Source: JACVRM01 sp963817375 (GTDB taxonomy: Bacteria; Actinomycetota; Thermoleophilia; Gaiellales; Gaiellaceae). From it: DNA of 64,000 nt. The DNA lies in assembly GCA_963817375.1 (NCBI GenBank), contig CAWFOB010000006.1, forward strand, positions 434,001-498,000, read 5' to 3'. Every line of letters begins with the position of its first letter. Position 1 is the first letter of the stretch. Below the pieces are notes generated by a model that was given only the letters and a program-made list of their open reading frames with translations, was not told where the DNA came from and made no database searches. This document shows positions 25,012 to 33,690 of this stretch, in pieces. The translations under genes and the position numbers were made by a program.

Positions 25012-26364
25012 GTGGCGAAGGCGAAGGCAGCGACCTCGTTCGCGTGCTCCGAGTGCGGCTACTCGACGGGCCGCTGGTTCGGGAAGTGTCCGAGCTGCGA
25101 CAGCTTCGGGACGCTCACCGAGGAGGCGCCGGCCAGGGCCACCGCGGCCGCGCAGGCGCGTCCGCTGCTCCGCCTCGCGCAGGTCGAGACCGAGGACGCC
25201 GAGCGGATCCCGACCGGGGTGCCCGAGCTCGACCGCGTGCTCGGAGGCGGCCTCGTGCCGGCGTCGCTCGTCCTGGTCGGCGGCGAGCCCGGCGTCGGCA
25301 AGTCGACGCTGCTGCTGTCGGCGCTCGCCCATATCTCGCAGGCGCGCCGCGCCCTGCTCGTGACCGGAGAGGAGTCGGCCGCGCAGGTCAAGCTCCGCGC
25401 GGAGCGGCTCGGCGGCACGGAGCGCGTGGAGATCCTCGCCGAGACCGATCTGGACGCGATCGCGGCCACGCTCGAGCACGAGCGGCCGGACGTGTGCGTG
25501 ATCGACTCGGTGCAGACGCTCTATTCGGCGGAGATCGGCTCGGCGCCCGGGTCCGTGGGCCAGGTGCGCGAGGCCGCCGCACGCCTGATGCGCGTCGCGA
25601 AGACATCGGGCGTCGCCCTGTTCCTCGTCGGGCACGTGACGAAGGACGGGTCGGTCGCCGGCCCGCGTGTGCTCGAGCACCTCGTCGACTGCGTGCTGAC
25701 CTTCGAGGGCGATCGCTACCGCGAGCACCGCATCCTGCGCGCGGTCAAGAATCGCTTCGGATCGACGAACGAGCTCGGCGTCTTCGAGATGACCGGCGCC
25801 GGCCTCGTCGGCATGCCCGACCCGTCCGAGCTCTTCGGCCGCACCGCGGGCGGGGAGGTGGGCGCCGCGGTCGCCTGCGTGCTCGAGGGGACACGGCCGC
25901 TGCTGCTCGAGATCCAGGCGCTTGTCTCGCCGACCGACCTCGCCATGCCGCGGCGCGTCGGCACCGGCGTCGACCCGAAACGCCTCGCGATGATCGTGGC
26001 CGTGCTCGGACGTCACGCGCGGCTGCCGCTCGGTTCCGCCGACGTGTTCGTGAACGTGGCCGGCGGCGTTCGCATCGACGAGCCCGGCGCTGACCTCGCG
26101 GTCGCCCTGGCCATCGCCTCCGCGGCGCGCGGCGTTCCCGTCCGTGACGGCACCGCGGCCTTCGGCGAGGTCGGCCTGACCGGCCGGCTACGGCCCGCGA
26201 CGCAGGCCGAGCGCCGCCTCTCCGAGTGCGCGAAGCTCGGCCTGACGACGGTCGTCGCCCCGGCCGACACGCCTGCGGGCGGCTCGGTGCAGGTCGTCGC
26301 GGCCGACACGGTCGGAAAGGCGGTCGGCGCGGCGCTCGAGCACGCGAGCACAGAGGCCGCCTGA
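25012..26364 (+). CDS. radA: DNA repair protein RadA (Sms)
   Basis: This 450-residue RecA-like helicase helps branch migration in recombination. It has an N-terminal C4 zinc finger (C12, C15, C26, C29), Walker A VGGEPGVGKST at about 89-99, the RadA-specific KNRFG motif at 246-250, and a C-terminal Lon-like domain (ADVFVNVAGGVRIDEPGADL). The length is normal. The GTG start at 25012 gives MAKAKAATSFACSECG. In many Gram-positives radA is followed by disA, but here it is followed by carD. Confidence 0.96.
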   Translation: MAKAKAATSFACSECGYSTGRWFGKCPSCDSFGTLTEEAPARATAAAQARPLLRLAQVETEDAERIPTGVPELDRVLGGGLVPASLVLVGGEPGVGKSTLLLSALAHISQARRALLVTGEESAAQVKLRAERLGGTERVEILAETDLDAIAATLEHERPDVCVIDSVQTLYSAEIGSAPGSVGQVREAAARLMRVAKTSGVALFLVGHVTKDGSVAGPRVLEHLVDCVLTFEGDRYREHRILRAVKNRFGSTNELGVFEMTGAGLVGMPDPSELFGRTAGGEVGAAVACVLEGTRPLLLEIQALVSPTDLAMPRRVGTGVDPKRLAMIVAVLGRHARLPLGSADVFVNVAGGVRIDEPGADLAVALAIASAARGVPVRDGTAAFGEVGLTGRLRPATQAERRLSECAKLGLTTVVAPADTPAGGSVQVVAADTVGKAVGAALEHASTEAA

Positions 26365-26441
26365 GCAGGGGTTTTTCGTTTTAACGCCATTTCCGGTCCC
26401 GAAAATCCCTGGAAACGGTCGCATTTTCGACACACTTTCGC

Positions 26442-26447
26442 TATACT
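26442..26447 (+). promoter_or_regulatory. Candidate -10 box for carD
   Basis: TATACT lies in an AT-rich stretch (26380-26450) that stands out from the surrounding GC-rich sequence, about 75 bp before the proposed carD start. I see no convincing -35 hexamer 16-18 bp upstream. Confidence 0.45.
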
Positions 26448-26519
26448 TCCTTCGCTCGCCGGTGGGGGACGAACCCCGCCGGCGTCTTGGTGAATTGCGA
26501 CTGCTACAGGGAGGTCGGG

Positions 26520-27038
26520 TTGTTCGACGTCGGCGAGAAGGTGGTCTACCCGCATCACGGAGCGGGGACGGTCGTGAAGAAGGAAAAGCGGACCGTCCTG
26601 GGGGAGGAGCGCGAGTACCTGACCATTCAGATCCTCCACAACGACATGACCGTGAACGTGCCGACCGAGAACGCCGAGAAGGTTGGCCTCCGTGGAGTCA
26701 TCGACGAAGAGACCGTCGAGCTGGTGCTGAAGGCCCTGACCGGCAACGGCACCGTGATGCCGAAGAACTGGAACCGCCGCTTCAAGCACAACCGCGAGAA
26801 GATGAAGACCGGCGACATCTTCGAGCTCGCCGAGGTCGTCCGGAACCTGTCGCTGCGCGACCAGGACAAGGGCCTGTCCACGGGTGAGAAGCAGATGTTC
26901 GTCAAGGCGAAGAAGATCCTCGTGTCCGAGCTCATGTACGCGAAGCAGATGGACGAGGAGGAGACCGCCGATTGGCTCGACGGTGTCCTCGCCGACGCGG
27001 ACAAGCCGAAGAAGCCGCGCGTCAAGGCGACGGCCTAA
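26520..27038 (+). CDS. carD: CarD-family RNA polymerase-binding regulator
   Basis: CarD binds the RNA polymerase beta subunit and stabilises open complexes. The N-terminal Tudor-like RID domain is FDVGEKVVYPHHGAGTVVKK to about residue 60. The C-terminal helical DNA-binding domain contains KNWNRRFKHNREKMKTGDIF. I chose TTG 26520, because GGGAGG (26509-26514) sits 5 nt upstream and other CarD proteins start just before this VGEKVVYP block. A longer form from GTG 26487 would add 11 poorly conserved residues. The length, about 172 residues, is normal for CarD. Confidence 0.95.
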   Translation: MFDVGEKVVYPHHGAGTVVKKEKRTVLGEEREYLTIQILHNDMTVNVPTENAEKVGLRGVIDEETVELVLKALTGNGTVMPKNWNRRFKHNREKMKTGDIFELAEVVRNLSLRDQDKGLSTGEKQMFVKAKKILVSELMYAKQMDEEETADWLDGVLADADKPKKPRVKATA

Positions 27039-27067
27039 CTCCGTCGCCCAGGGCGTCAATGGAGCCT

Positions 27068-27088
27068 CCGTCGCCGTGCGGGCGACGG
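27068..27088 (+). terminator. Hairpin after carD
   Basis: Perfect 8 bp stem CCGTCGCC / GGCGACGG with a GTGCG loop, 30 nt after the carD stop. It probably ends the carD transcript. An upstream CCGTCGCC copy at 27042-27049 could pair with the same right arm instead. Confidence 0.6.
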
Positions 27089-27166
27089 ACTTAGGTTAGT
27101 GGTGTGATTCCGACCAGTCGCCTCGATTCCGGCAGACGCACCTAACCATTTCCGAGGTACGAGGAA

Positions 27167-27900
27167 ATGGCGTCTGGGCCGTGGTCGCCGCCGCCGGCGA
27201 GGGACGCCGCCTCGGCCTGAACCGGCCGAAGGCGTTCGCGCCGCTGGGCAGCCGCGTGCTGCTCGCGGAGAGCCTCGAGCGGCTCGAGGCGACCGGCTGG
27301 GTCGACGGTGTCGTCGTCGCCGTGCCCGCGGGCTGGGAGGAGCCGACGATCCTCCTGGCCGAGGAGCTCGGGCTCGGGAAGGTGACCGCGGTCGTGCCCG
27401 GTGGCGACACGCGTGCTGCGTCCGTGCGCGCCGCGCTCGCCGAGGTGCCTGAAGAGGCGACGGTGATCATGGTTCACGACGCCGCCCGGCCGCTGCTCTC
27501 GGAGAGCGTCGTCGGCCGCGTGCTGACCGCGCTCAACGACGGCTGGGACGGCGCCGTCCCGGGCATCGTCCCCGCGGACACCGTGAAGCGCGTGGCGCGA
27601 GGCGGGGTGGAGGAGACGCTCCCGCGCGAGCGCGTCCGGCTCGTGCAGACGCCGCAGGCGTTCGTGGCGACCGCGCTGCGCGAGGCGCTCGCGGGCGGGC
27701 ACGACGCGAGCGACTGCGCCGCGATGGTGGAGGCGCGCGGTGGCCGCGTCGCCGTCGTCGAGGGCGACCGGCGGCTGCTCAAGGTCACCGACGGCGAGGA
27801 TCTCGCGCTCGTCTCGACCTGGCTCGGCGTCTCGCCGCCGCTCCCGATCGAGGAGGACGACCTCGACGAGGACGACGAGGACGAAGAGGCGGAGGCATAG
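27167..27900 (+). CDS. ispD: 2-C-methyl-D-erythritol 4-phosphate cytidylyltransferase IspD
   Basis: IspD makes CDP-methylerythritol in the MEP isoprenoid pathway. The sequence has VVAAAGEGRRLG with the Gly-rich nucleotide loop and Arg, then NRPKAFAPLG with Lys, VIMVHDAARPLL and RVRLVQTPQAF. The in-frame start GTG 27181 would cut off the first beta strand. ATG 27167, after GAGG at 27154-27157, gives MGVWAVVAAAGEG if one G is missing near 27170, so a single-base deletion is likely. The tail is unusually acidic (EEDDLDEDDEDEEAEA). The next gene starts 5 bp later. Confidence 0.9.
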
Positions 27901-27904
27901 GAAC

Positions 27905-28498
27905 ATGATCGGCGCGGTCTTCTTCGACGTCGGCGAGACCCTCGTGAACGAGGGGCGCATGTGGGCCTCCCTCGGCGCCCACGCCGGCCTCGAGCCGCAC
28001 GTCATCTGGGCCGGGCTGGGGGCTGCGATCGCGCGGGGCGACCAGCACTGGCAGGCCTGGGAGCTGCTCGGCGTCGAGCGGCCCGACCCCGGCTCGGTCG
28101 GCCTGGAGGACGCCGAGCTCTACCCGGATGCCGAGCCGTGCCTGCGCCGCCTGCGCGCCGACGGCTACTTCGTCGGCCTCGCCGGCAACGTCGGCCGCGA
28201 GCTCGGGCCGGTGGTCGAGCACTTCGGGCTCGGCGTCGACTGGGCGGCCTCGTCGGCCGAGCTCGGCGTCGAGAAGCCCGCCCCGCAGTTCTTCGAGCGG
28301 CTGATCGAGGTCGCCGGCCGCCCGGCGGCGGAGGTCGCCTACGTCGGTGACCGCATCGACAACGACGTCAAGCCCGCCGGCGCCGCGGGGATGCTCGCCG
28401 TCCATATCCGCCGCGGGCCGTGGGGCTACCTCCAGCACGGGGAAGGCACGCAGATCTCGTCGCTCGACGAGCTCCCGGCGGTGTGGTCGAATGCCTGA
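27905..28498 (+). CDS. HAD-superfamily hydrolase
   Basis: This 197-residue HAD phosphatase has motif I FFDVGETL, so the second Asp of DxD is Gly as in the DVGGTL subgroup. Motif III Lys lies in ELGVEKPAPQFF, and motif IV is AYVGDRIDNDVKPAGAAG, with the cap between. It is inserted between ispD and ispF, 4 bp after ispD and overlapping ispF by 8 nt, so it is co-transcribed with the MEP pathway. A link to isoprenoid intermediates is possible, but I cannot show it. Confidence 0.82.
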   Translation: MIGAVFFDVGETLVNEGRMWASLGAHAGLEPHVIWAGLGAAIARGDQHWQAWELLGVERPDPGSVGLEDAELYPDAEPCLRRLRADGYFVGLAGNVGRELGPVVEHFGLGVDWAASSAELGVEKPAPQFFERLIEVAGRPAAEVAYVGDRIDNDVKPAGAAGMLAVHIRRGPWGYLQHGEGTQISSLDELPAVWSNA

Positions 28499-28973
28499 GC
28501 TGCGGGTCGGCATCGGCATCGACGCCCACGCGTTAAGCGGCGCGAAGCAGCTCGTGCTGGGCGGAGTCGAGTTCCCCGGTGAGCCGGGGCTCGCGGGCCA
28601 CTCCGACGGGGACGTCGTCGCGCACGCGCTGATCGACGCCCTGCTCGGCGCCGCCAACCTCGGCGACATCGGCAGCTTCTTCCCCTCGGAGGACCCGGCG
28701 TGGGCCGGCGCGTCGTCGCTCGACCTGCTCGCGCGTGCCTACGACGCCGTGCGCGACGCCGGCTGGGCGCTCGTCAACGCCGACTGCGTACTGATCGGCG
28801 AGCGGCCGCGGCTCGGTGAGCGGCGCACCGAGCTGGCGGCGCGCCTCGCCGGCGCCATCGACGTCGACGCCGGGCGCGTCGCCGTGCGGGCAACGACGAC
28901 CGACCGGCTCGGTTTCACCGGGCGCGGGGAAGGTCTCGCAGCCCAGGCGGTCGCCCTGCTCCAGCGCCGATGA
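28491..28973 (+). CDS. ispF: 2-C-methyl-D-erythritol 2,4-cyclodiphosphate synthase IspF
   Basis: IspF cyclises CDP-ME 2-phosphate in the MEP pathway. Of 160 residues, GIDAHAL supplies the Asp and His zinc ligands, LAGHSDGDVVAHALIDALLG the third ligand, and GDIGSFFPSED and VNADCVLIGERPRL the substrate-binding loops. RATTTDRLGFTGRGEG is the C-terminal signature. It starts at ATG 28491 inside the HAD gene and its TGA overlaps the GNAT gene start (ATGA). Confidence 0.96.
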   Translation: MPELRVGIGIDAHALSGAKQLVLGGVEFPGEPGLAGHSDGDVVAHALIDALLGAANLGDIGSFFPSEDPAWAGASSLDLLARAYDAVRDAGWALVNADCVLIGERPRLGERRTELAARLAGAIDVDAGRVAVRATTTDRLGFTGRGEGLAAQAVALLQRR

Positions 28974-29695
28974 AGCTCGTCCGCTACGCCGACCGGGCCG
29001 ATCTCCGCGAGATCCGCGGCGAGGAGCTCACCCGCCGGGCGTTCCCCGAGTACATGAACCACAACGAGCCGGGCGGCCGCTTCTGGGCGCGGCTGTACGT
29101 CGACCATCCGGACTTCCAGCTCGCGCTGCTCGACGGCGACGAGCTCGTCGCCGAGCTCCACTCGGTGCCCGTCGCCTGGGACGGGAGCGCCGACGACCTG
29201 CCCACGGGCTGGGACGACGCCTTCACGCGTGCGTTCGAGGGCGGCGGGGAGCCGACCGTGCTCTGCGCGCTCGCGATCGCCGTCAAGCCCGAGCGGCGCG
29301 GCGAGCAGCTGTCCGGGCGCATGGTGAACGAGATGCGGGCGGCGGCGGCCCGGGGCGGCCTGCGCGAGCTGATCGCGCCCGTCCGGCCGACGCTCAAGGC
29401 GCGCTACCCGTTGATCCCGATCGAGGCGTACGCGGCGTGGCGGCGGCCCGACGGCTCGCATTTCGATCCGTGGATCCGCGTGCACGAGCGCCTGGGCGGC
29501 GAGATCCTGGCGCCCGCGCCGGCGTCGATGGTGATGGAGGCACCGGTCGCGGACTGGGAGTCGTGGCTCGGGCTCGAGCTCCCCGGCGACGGCACCTACG
29601 TCGTCCCGGAGATGCTGGCGCCGCTCGAGGTCGCCGCCGGAGTCGGCCGGCACGTGGAGCCGAACGTCTGGCTCCGGCACCGAGTCTCGGCCTAG
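28970..29695 (+). CDS. GNAT-family N-acetyltransferase
   Basis: This 241-residue protein has a GNAT-type core: LCALAIAVKPERRGEQLSGR is the strand 4 / pyrophosphate-loop region (usually R/Q-x-x-G-x-G/A), and residues 60-85 and 130-150 form the flanking strands. The C-terminal third (ILAPAPASMVMEAPVADWES) is longer than in minimal GNATs. It is coupled to ispF by ATGA but is not a known MEP-pathway component. Acceptor unknown. It is convergent with the nitrilase gene, with stops 2 bp apart. Confidence 0.65.
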   Translation: MKLVRYADRADLREIRGEELTRRAFPEYMNHNEPGGRFWARLYVDHPDFQLALLDGDELVAELHSVPVAWDGSADDLPTGWDDAFTRAFEGGGEPTVLCALAIAVKPERRGEQLSGRMVNEMRAAAARGGLRELIAPVRPTLKARYPLIPIEAYAAWRRPDGSHFDPWIRVHERLGGEILAPAPASMVMEAPVADWESWLGLELPGDGTYVVPEMLAPLEVAAGVGRHVEPNVWLRHRVSA

Positions 29696-29697
29696 TA

Positions 29698-30612
29698 CTA
29701 GGGCTCGTTCAGCGTCAGCCCGAGCACGTCGGGCCGGTGGTAGTGCCCGGCAGGGTCGAAGCGCTGGCGCTCCTCGAAGAGCCGCTCGGGCTCGAGCTCG
29801 GCGTAGAGGATGCCCTCCTCGTCGTAGAGCGGCCCGGCGAGGTACGACCCGTCCGGGCCGAGGATCGCGCTCCCGCCGCGCCCGATCACGTCGTGGCCGG
29901 AGAGCAGCTCGCGGAGCGGGAAGTCGTCCGGGTAGCTCGACGCGCGCTGGTAGTGCGACGGCGCGATCACGAAGCAGCGCGACTCGCGCGCGATGTGCAC
30001 GAGCGTCGACTGCCAGGCGTCGCTGTCATCGGCGGTGGAGGCGATGTAGATCTCGACGCCCGACTCGTAGAGCGCGAAGCGGGCTAGCGGCATGTAGTTC
30101 TCCCAGCAGATCAGCCCGCCGATGCGGCCGAGCTCGGTCGGAAGCGCGCGCAGGCCGCCGCCGTCGCCTTGGCCCCAGACCAGTCGCTCGTGGTTCGTCG
30201 GCACGAGCTTGCGGTGCTTCAGCGCCAGCCGGCCGTCGGGCGAGTGGTAGAGCAGCGTGTTGAAGAGCGTTCCCGGTCGCTCCGGGTCGATCTCCGTCAC
30301 TCCCGTGACGAGCCAGAGCCCATGGCGTGACGCGATCTCGCCGAGCCGGTCGGCAGCCGGGCCCGGCACGGCGACTGACTCGCGCGCCAGGAGCGCGAAC
30401 GCCGCCTTCGCCCGCGGGTCGGCCCAGCCCGCGAGCGCCTTTGCCCATGCCGACGACGGGTAGGCGGGAATGAACGCCTCGGGGAAGACCGCCAGGCGCG
30501 CGCCCGCGGCCGCAACCTCACCGGCCAGCTCGTCCAGCCGGTCGATCGTCGCCTCGCGGTCGAGGATGACGGGCTCGACCTGGACGCACGCGACCTTTAC
30601 GGGAGCTTCCAC
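29698..30612 (-). CDS. Nitrilase-family carbon-nitrogen hydrolase
   Basis: This 304-residue enzyme has the full Glu-Lys-Cys triad: E45 in VFPEAFIP, K135 in KHRKLVPT and C169 in GLICWENYMPL. The CWENYMPL form is the one seen in true nitrilases (nitrile to acid) more than in amidases. The GTG start at 30612 gives MEAPVKVACVQVEPV, placing the first strand correctly. It is followed 13 bp upstream by mutY on the same strand, but the two are probably unrelated in function. Confidence 0.88.
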   Translation of the reverse strand: MEAPVKVACVQVEPVILDREATIDRLDELAGEVAAAGARLAVFPEAFIPAYPSSAWAKALAGWADPRAKAAFALLARESVAVPGPAADRLGEIASRHGLWLVTGVTEIDPERPGTLFNTLLYHSPDGRLALKHRKLVPTNHERLVWGQGDGGGLRALPTELGRIGGLICWENYMPLARFALYESGVEIYIASTADDSDAWQSTLVHIARESRCFVIAPSHYQRASSYPDDFPLRELLSGHDVIGRGGSAILGPDGSYLAGPLYDEEGILYAELEPERLFEERQRFDPAGHYHRPDVLGLTLNEP

Positions 30613-30625
30613 GGCGCGAATGGTG

Positions 30626-31366
30626 TCAGGAGCCGGGCAGTGCCACAAATCCGCCGTGCACGACGACGAGGCCGTCGCGCGCCAGGGACTCGACCGCCTC
30701 GCCGTCCAGCTCGCCCAGCCGCTGCCCCTCGGCGGCCACGAGCCGCAGCGTCCGTGCCCGCCGCTGCCGGAAGGAGCCCTCCAGCGGCCCCTGCTTCCGC
30801 TCGGGCTCCCAGCGGCGCCCGCGCGACGGGCAGCGGGCAGCGAGCGGGCAGGCGCCGCAGCGCGGGACTCGTGCCAGGCAGACGGTCGCCCCGAGGTCGA
30901 AGAGCGCCTGCGCGGCGCGGTGATCGAAGACGCCGCCGCTGCGCTCGATGACCCGCCGGACGTTGACGTCGACGGGGAGCACCGGGCGCCCGAACGCGAA
31001 CGCGCCGACGGCATCGGCGGTGTAGCGGCCGACACCGGGCAGCTCGGTCAGGTCCTCGGGCCAGCCGTGCGTCGCGACGTGGCACGCCGCGCGGTGCAAG
31101 CTCAGCGCGCGCCGGTTGTAGCCGAGGCCCTGCCAGGCGCGGATCACGGTTGCCGGCGACTCGGCCGCGAGCGCCGCGGCCGTCGGCCAGCGCTCGAGCC
31201 ACTCCGTGTAGCGCGGCACCACGCGGGCCACCTGTGTCTGCTGGAGCATGACCTCCGAGACGAGGATCGCGTAGGGGTCGCGCGTCCGCCGCCACGGGAG
31301 GTCGCGGCCGTTGGAGGCGAACCAGGCGAGCAGACGCTGTTGCACCCGGCGGAGCACCCTACTCAC
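30626..31366 (-). CDS. mutY: A/G-specific adenine glycosylase MutY, short form
   Basis: MutY removes adenine mispaired with 8-oxoG. The HhH-GPD domain has E38 in VSEVMLQQTQV, the hairpin LPGVGRYTADAVGAF and catalytic D133 in LPVDVNVRRVIER. The [4Fe-4S] loop is C163-x6-C170-x2-C173-x5-C179. With 246 residues it stops about 70 residues after the cluster and lacks the full NUDIX-like C-terminal domain that usually reads 8-oxoG. The remaining tail (ARTLRLVAAEGQRLGELDGE) may be a remnant. It starts at ATG 31366, divergent from the SHOCT gene. Confidence 0.88.
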   Translation of the reverse strand: MSRVLRRVQQRLLAWFASNGRDLPWRRTRDPYAILVSEVMLQQTQVARVVPRYTEWLERWPTAAALAAESPATVIRAWQGLGYNRRALSLHRAACHVATHGWPEDLTELPGVGRYTADAVGAFAFGRPVLPVDVNVRRVIERSGGVFDHRAAQALFDLGATVCLARVPRCGACPLAARCPSRGRRWEPERKQGPLEGSFRQRRARTLRLVAAEGQRLGELDGEAVESLARDGLVVVHGGFVALPGS

Positions 31367-31441
31367 CCCATCGGGGCGATGCCGCTCCGCTGCGCGGCGA
31401 TAATGCTCGCGCTACCTGGACCCACAGGAAGGGAGATCCCG

Positions 31442-31747
31442 ATGATGATGAGGAGAAGACGCCCACTTGCGCGTGCCGCGGTCGTGGGCGGAGCAGCGTA
31501 CGCCGTCGGTAAGAGCAGGCAGAGCTCGCAGGACGCCCAGGCCCAGGCCGACCAGGATGCGCAGTACGAGGAGCAGCAGCAGTACGCAGCGCCGCCGCCG
31601 GCCGCCGCCGCGCCGCCTCCGGCGCCTGCCGCGGACCCCGACGAGGTCTATGCGCAGCTCGAGAAGCTCGCCGACCTGAAGTCGAAGGGGATCCTGACCG
31701 ACGCGGAGTTCGAGGTCCAGAAGGCCAAGCTTCTGGGGCAGATGTGA
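31442..31747 (+). CDS. SHOCT-domain small protein
   Basis: ATG 31442 lies 7 nt after AGGAAGGGA. The 101-residue product has a basic N-terminus, a weak hydrophobic stretch (RAAVVGGAAYAVG), a Gln/Ala/Pro-rich linker and a C-terminal SHOCT domain (LEKLADLKSKGILTDAEFEV followed by QKAKLL). SHOCT is a short C-terminal oligomerisation motif found in many phage and stress proteins. The stop overlaps the next start (GTGA), so it is co-translated with the DUF gene. Confidence 0.8.
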   Translation: MMMRRRRPLARAAVVGGAAYAVGKSRQSSQDAQAQADQDAQYEEQQQYAAPPPAAAAPPPAPAADPDEVYAQLEKLADLKSKGILTDAEFEVQKAKLLGQM

Positions 31748-32277
31748 GCGCCGCCGAGGAGAACATGGGCTTCCCGTTCGGGCCCGTCCAGATGCTGATC
31801 GTCGGCTTCAACGAGCCGAAGTTCCGCGGCGAGGCCCTCGCGGAGCTGCAGCGGCTCAAGGAGGCCGACATCGTCCGCCTCGTCGACCTGCTCGTCGTCA
31901 GGAAGGACGACGACGGCAACGTCACCACCGTCCAGACGAGCGACCTCACGACCGACGAGGCGATGGAGCTCGGCGCGATCATCGGCGCCCTCATCGGGAT
32001 GGGCACCGGCGACGAGGAGATGGTCGACGCCGGCGCGCTCGCGGGTGCAGCGGCCGGCGAGGACGGTCACATCATCGACTCCGACGACGTCTGGTACGTC
32101 GCCGACATGATCCCGGACGGCGCCACCGTCGCCATCGGCCTCATCGAGCACCGCTGGGCGATGGGGCTCCGCGACGCGATCGGCCGCGCCGGCGGGTTCG
32201 TGCTCGCCGACGAGTGGATCCATCCGAAGGACCTGATCGCCGTCGGCTTCAAAGCGACCGAGGCGGCCAGCGCCTAG
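31744..32277 (+). CDS. DUF1269/DUF6325-like protein
   Basis: This 177-residue protein has a ferredoxin-like first half (PVQMLIVGFNEPKF, LQRLKEADIVRLVDLLVVRK) and a glycine-rich hydrophobic centre (GAIIGALIGMGTGDEE, AGALAGAAAGEDG), typical of the DUF1269-type membrane-associated proteins that often occur beside SHOCT proteins. A second beta-alpha unit (PDGATVAIGLIEHRWAMGLR) follows. The GTG 31744 start is coupled; ATG 31765 after GAGGAG is an alternative. Function unknown. It precedes a glutamate decarboxylase gene, separated by a strong hairpin. Confidence 0.65.
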   Translation: MSAAEENMGFPFGPVQMLIVGFNEPKFRGEALAELQRLKEADIVRLVDLLVVRKDDDGNVTTVQTSDLTTDEAMELGAIIGALIGMGTGDEEMVDAGALAGAAAGEDGHIIDSDDVWYVADMIPDGATVAIGLIEHRWAMGLRDAIGRAGGFVLADEWIHPKDLIAVGFKATEAASA

Positions 32278-32286
32278 CAAGTGCGC

Positions 32287-32311
32287 GGGGCGCCGGGCAA
32301 CCCGGCGCCCC
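32287..32311 (+). terminator. Strong GC hairpin before glutamate decarboxylase gene
   Basis: GGGGCGCCGGG and CCCGGCGCCCC form an 11 bp perfect stem with a CAA loop, 9 nt after the DUF gene stop and 22 nt before the next start. It may end the SHOCT/DUF transcript or shape the leader of the decarboxylase mRNA. Confidence 0.65.
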
Positions 32312-32333
32312 GTACCCCAACCGGAGAGGACCG

Positions 32334-33690
32334 ATGACCCTGCTGAAGCCGACCCCGATCGTCGATCTCGAGCTGGACAGGCTGCCGCGGCACTCGCTCC
32401 TGTCTTCCGGTGTCCCACCCGACGCGGCCGAGCAGGCAATCCGCGACGAGCTCATGCTCGACGGCAACGCGCAGCTGAACCTGGCGACGTTCGTGACCAC
32501 GTGGATGGAGCCGCAGGCGCGCTCGCTCATGGAGCACACGCTCGACAAGAACATGATCGACAAGGACGAGTACCCGCAGACGGCGGCGCTCGAGATGCGC
32601 TGCGTGAACATCCTGTCCGACCTCTGGCACGCGCCGAAGGCGGACGTCGGGACCGGGTGCTCGACCACGGGCTCGAGCGAGGCGGCGATGCTCGCCGGCC
32701 TGGCGCTGAAGCGCCGCTGGCACCAGGCCCGCCGCGCCGCCGGCAAGCCCGCCGACAAGCCAAACATCGTCATGGGCATCAACGTCCAGGTGTGCTGGGA
32801 GAAGTTCGCGAACTACTGGGACGTCGAGATGCGCCTCGTCCCGATGGAGGGCGACCGCTTCACGCTGAACGGCGAGGAGGCGGTGGCGCTCTGCGACGAG
32901 AACACGATCGGGGTCGTCGCCATCCTCGGATCGACCTTCGACGGCGCGTACGAGCCGGTTGCGGAGATCGCGGCTGCGCTCGACGACCTCCAGGAGCGCA
33001 CCGGCCTCGACATCCCGCTGCACGTCGACGGCGCCTCCGGCGGGTTCGTCGCGCCGTTCGTCGACCCCGACCTCGAATGGGACTTCCGCCTGCCGCGCGT
33101 CGCGTCGATCAACGCGTCCGGGCACAAGTACGGCCTCGTCTACCCGGGCGTCGGCTGGGCGATCTGGCGCGACGCCGAGGCCCTGCCCGAGGACCTGATC
33201 TTCCACGTCAACTACCTCGGCGACGACATGCCCACGTTCGCGCTGAACTTCTCGCGGCCGGGATCGCAGGTCGTCGCCCAGTACTACAACTTCCTGCGCC
33301 TCGGGTTCGACGGCTACGCGCGCGTCCAGGGCTACGCGCGCGAGGTCGCGATGCGGCTCGCCGGCAAGATCGAGGAGCTCGGCCCGTTCCGGCTGCTCAC
33401 GCGCGGCGACCAGCTGCCCGTGTTCGCATTCACGCTCAACGACGACGTCGACGCGTACAGCGTCTTCGACGTCTCACGAGCGCTGCGCGAGCGTGGCTGG
33501 CAGGTGCCGCCGTACACCTTCCCGGCCAACCGCACCGACCTCGCCGTGCTCCGCGTCGTCGTCCGCCGCGGCTTCACCCACGATATGGCGGACATGCTGC
33601 GTCGACGACCTGAAGCGGCAGCTACCGCACCTCGAGCGCCAGGCCGCGCCGGTTCACGACGCCACGACGACGAAGGTGTTCAGCCACTAG
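32334..33690 (+). CDS. gadB: Glutamate decarboxylase, one frameshift near 3' end
   Basis: This PLP enzyme of the group II decarboxylase family converts glutamate to GABA and consumes a proton. It has DEYPQTAALEMRCVNILSDL, the PLP site GTGCSTTGSSEAAML, D232 in HVDGASGGF, and the Schiff-base lysine K265 in NASGHKYGLVYPG. ATG 32334 follows GGAGAGGA. At 33600 one extra C shifts the frame; the correct end is VDDLKRQLPHLERQ to TTKVFSH and the TAG at 33688. The length is then about 451 residues, as in other GADs. No GadC antiporter is nearby. The gene is convergent with the amidotransferase. Confidence 0.92.

Noticed and set aside
32298..32336. A riboswitch in the glutamate decarboxylase leader
   Set aside because: The leader is only about 20 nt after the hairpin and shows no conserved aptamer pattern. 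A terminator hairpin explains it.
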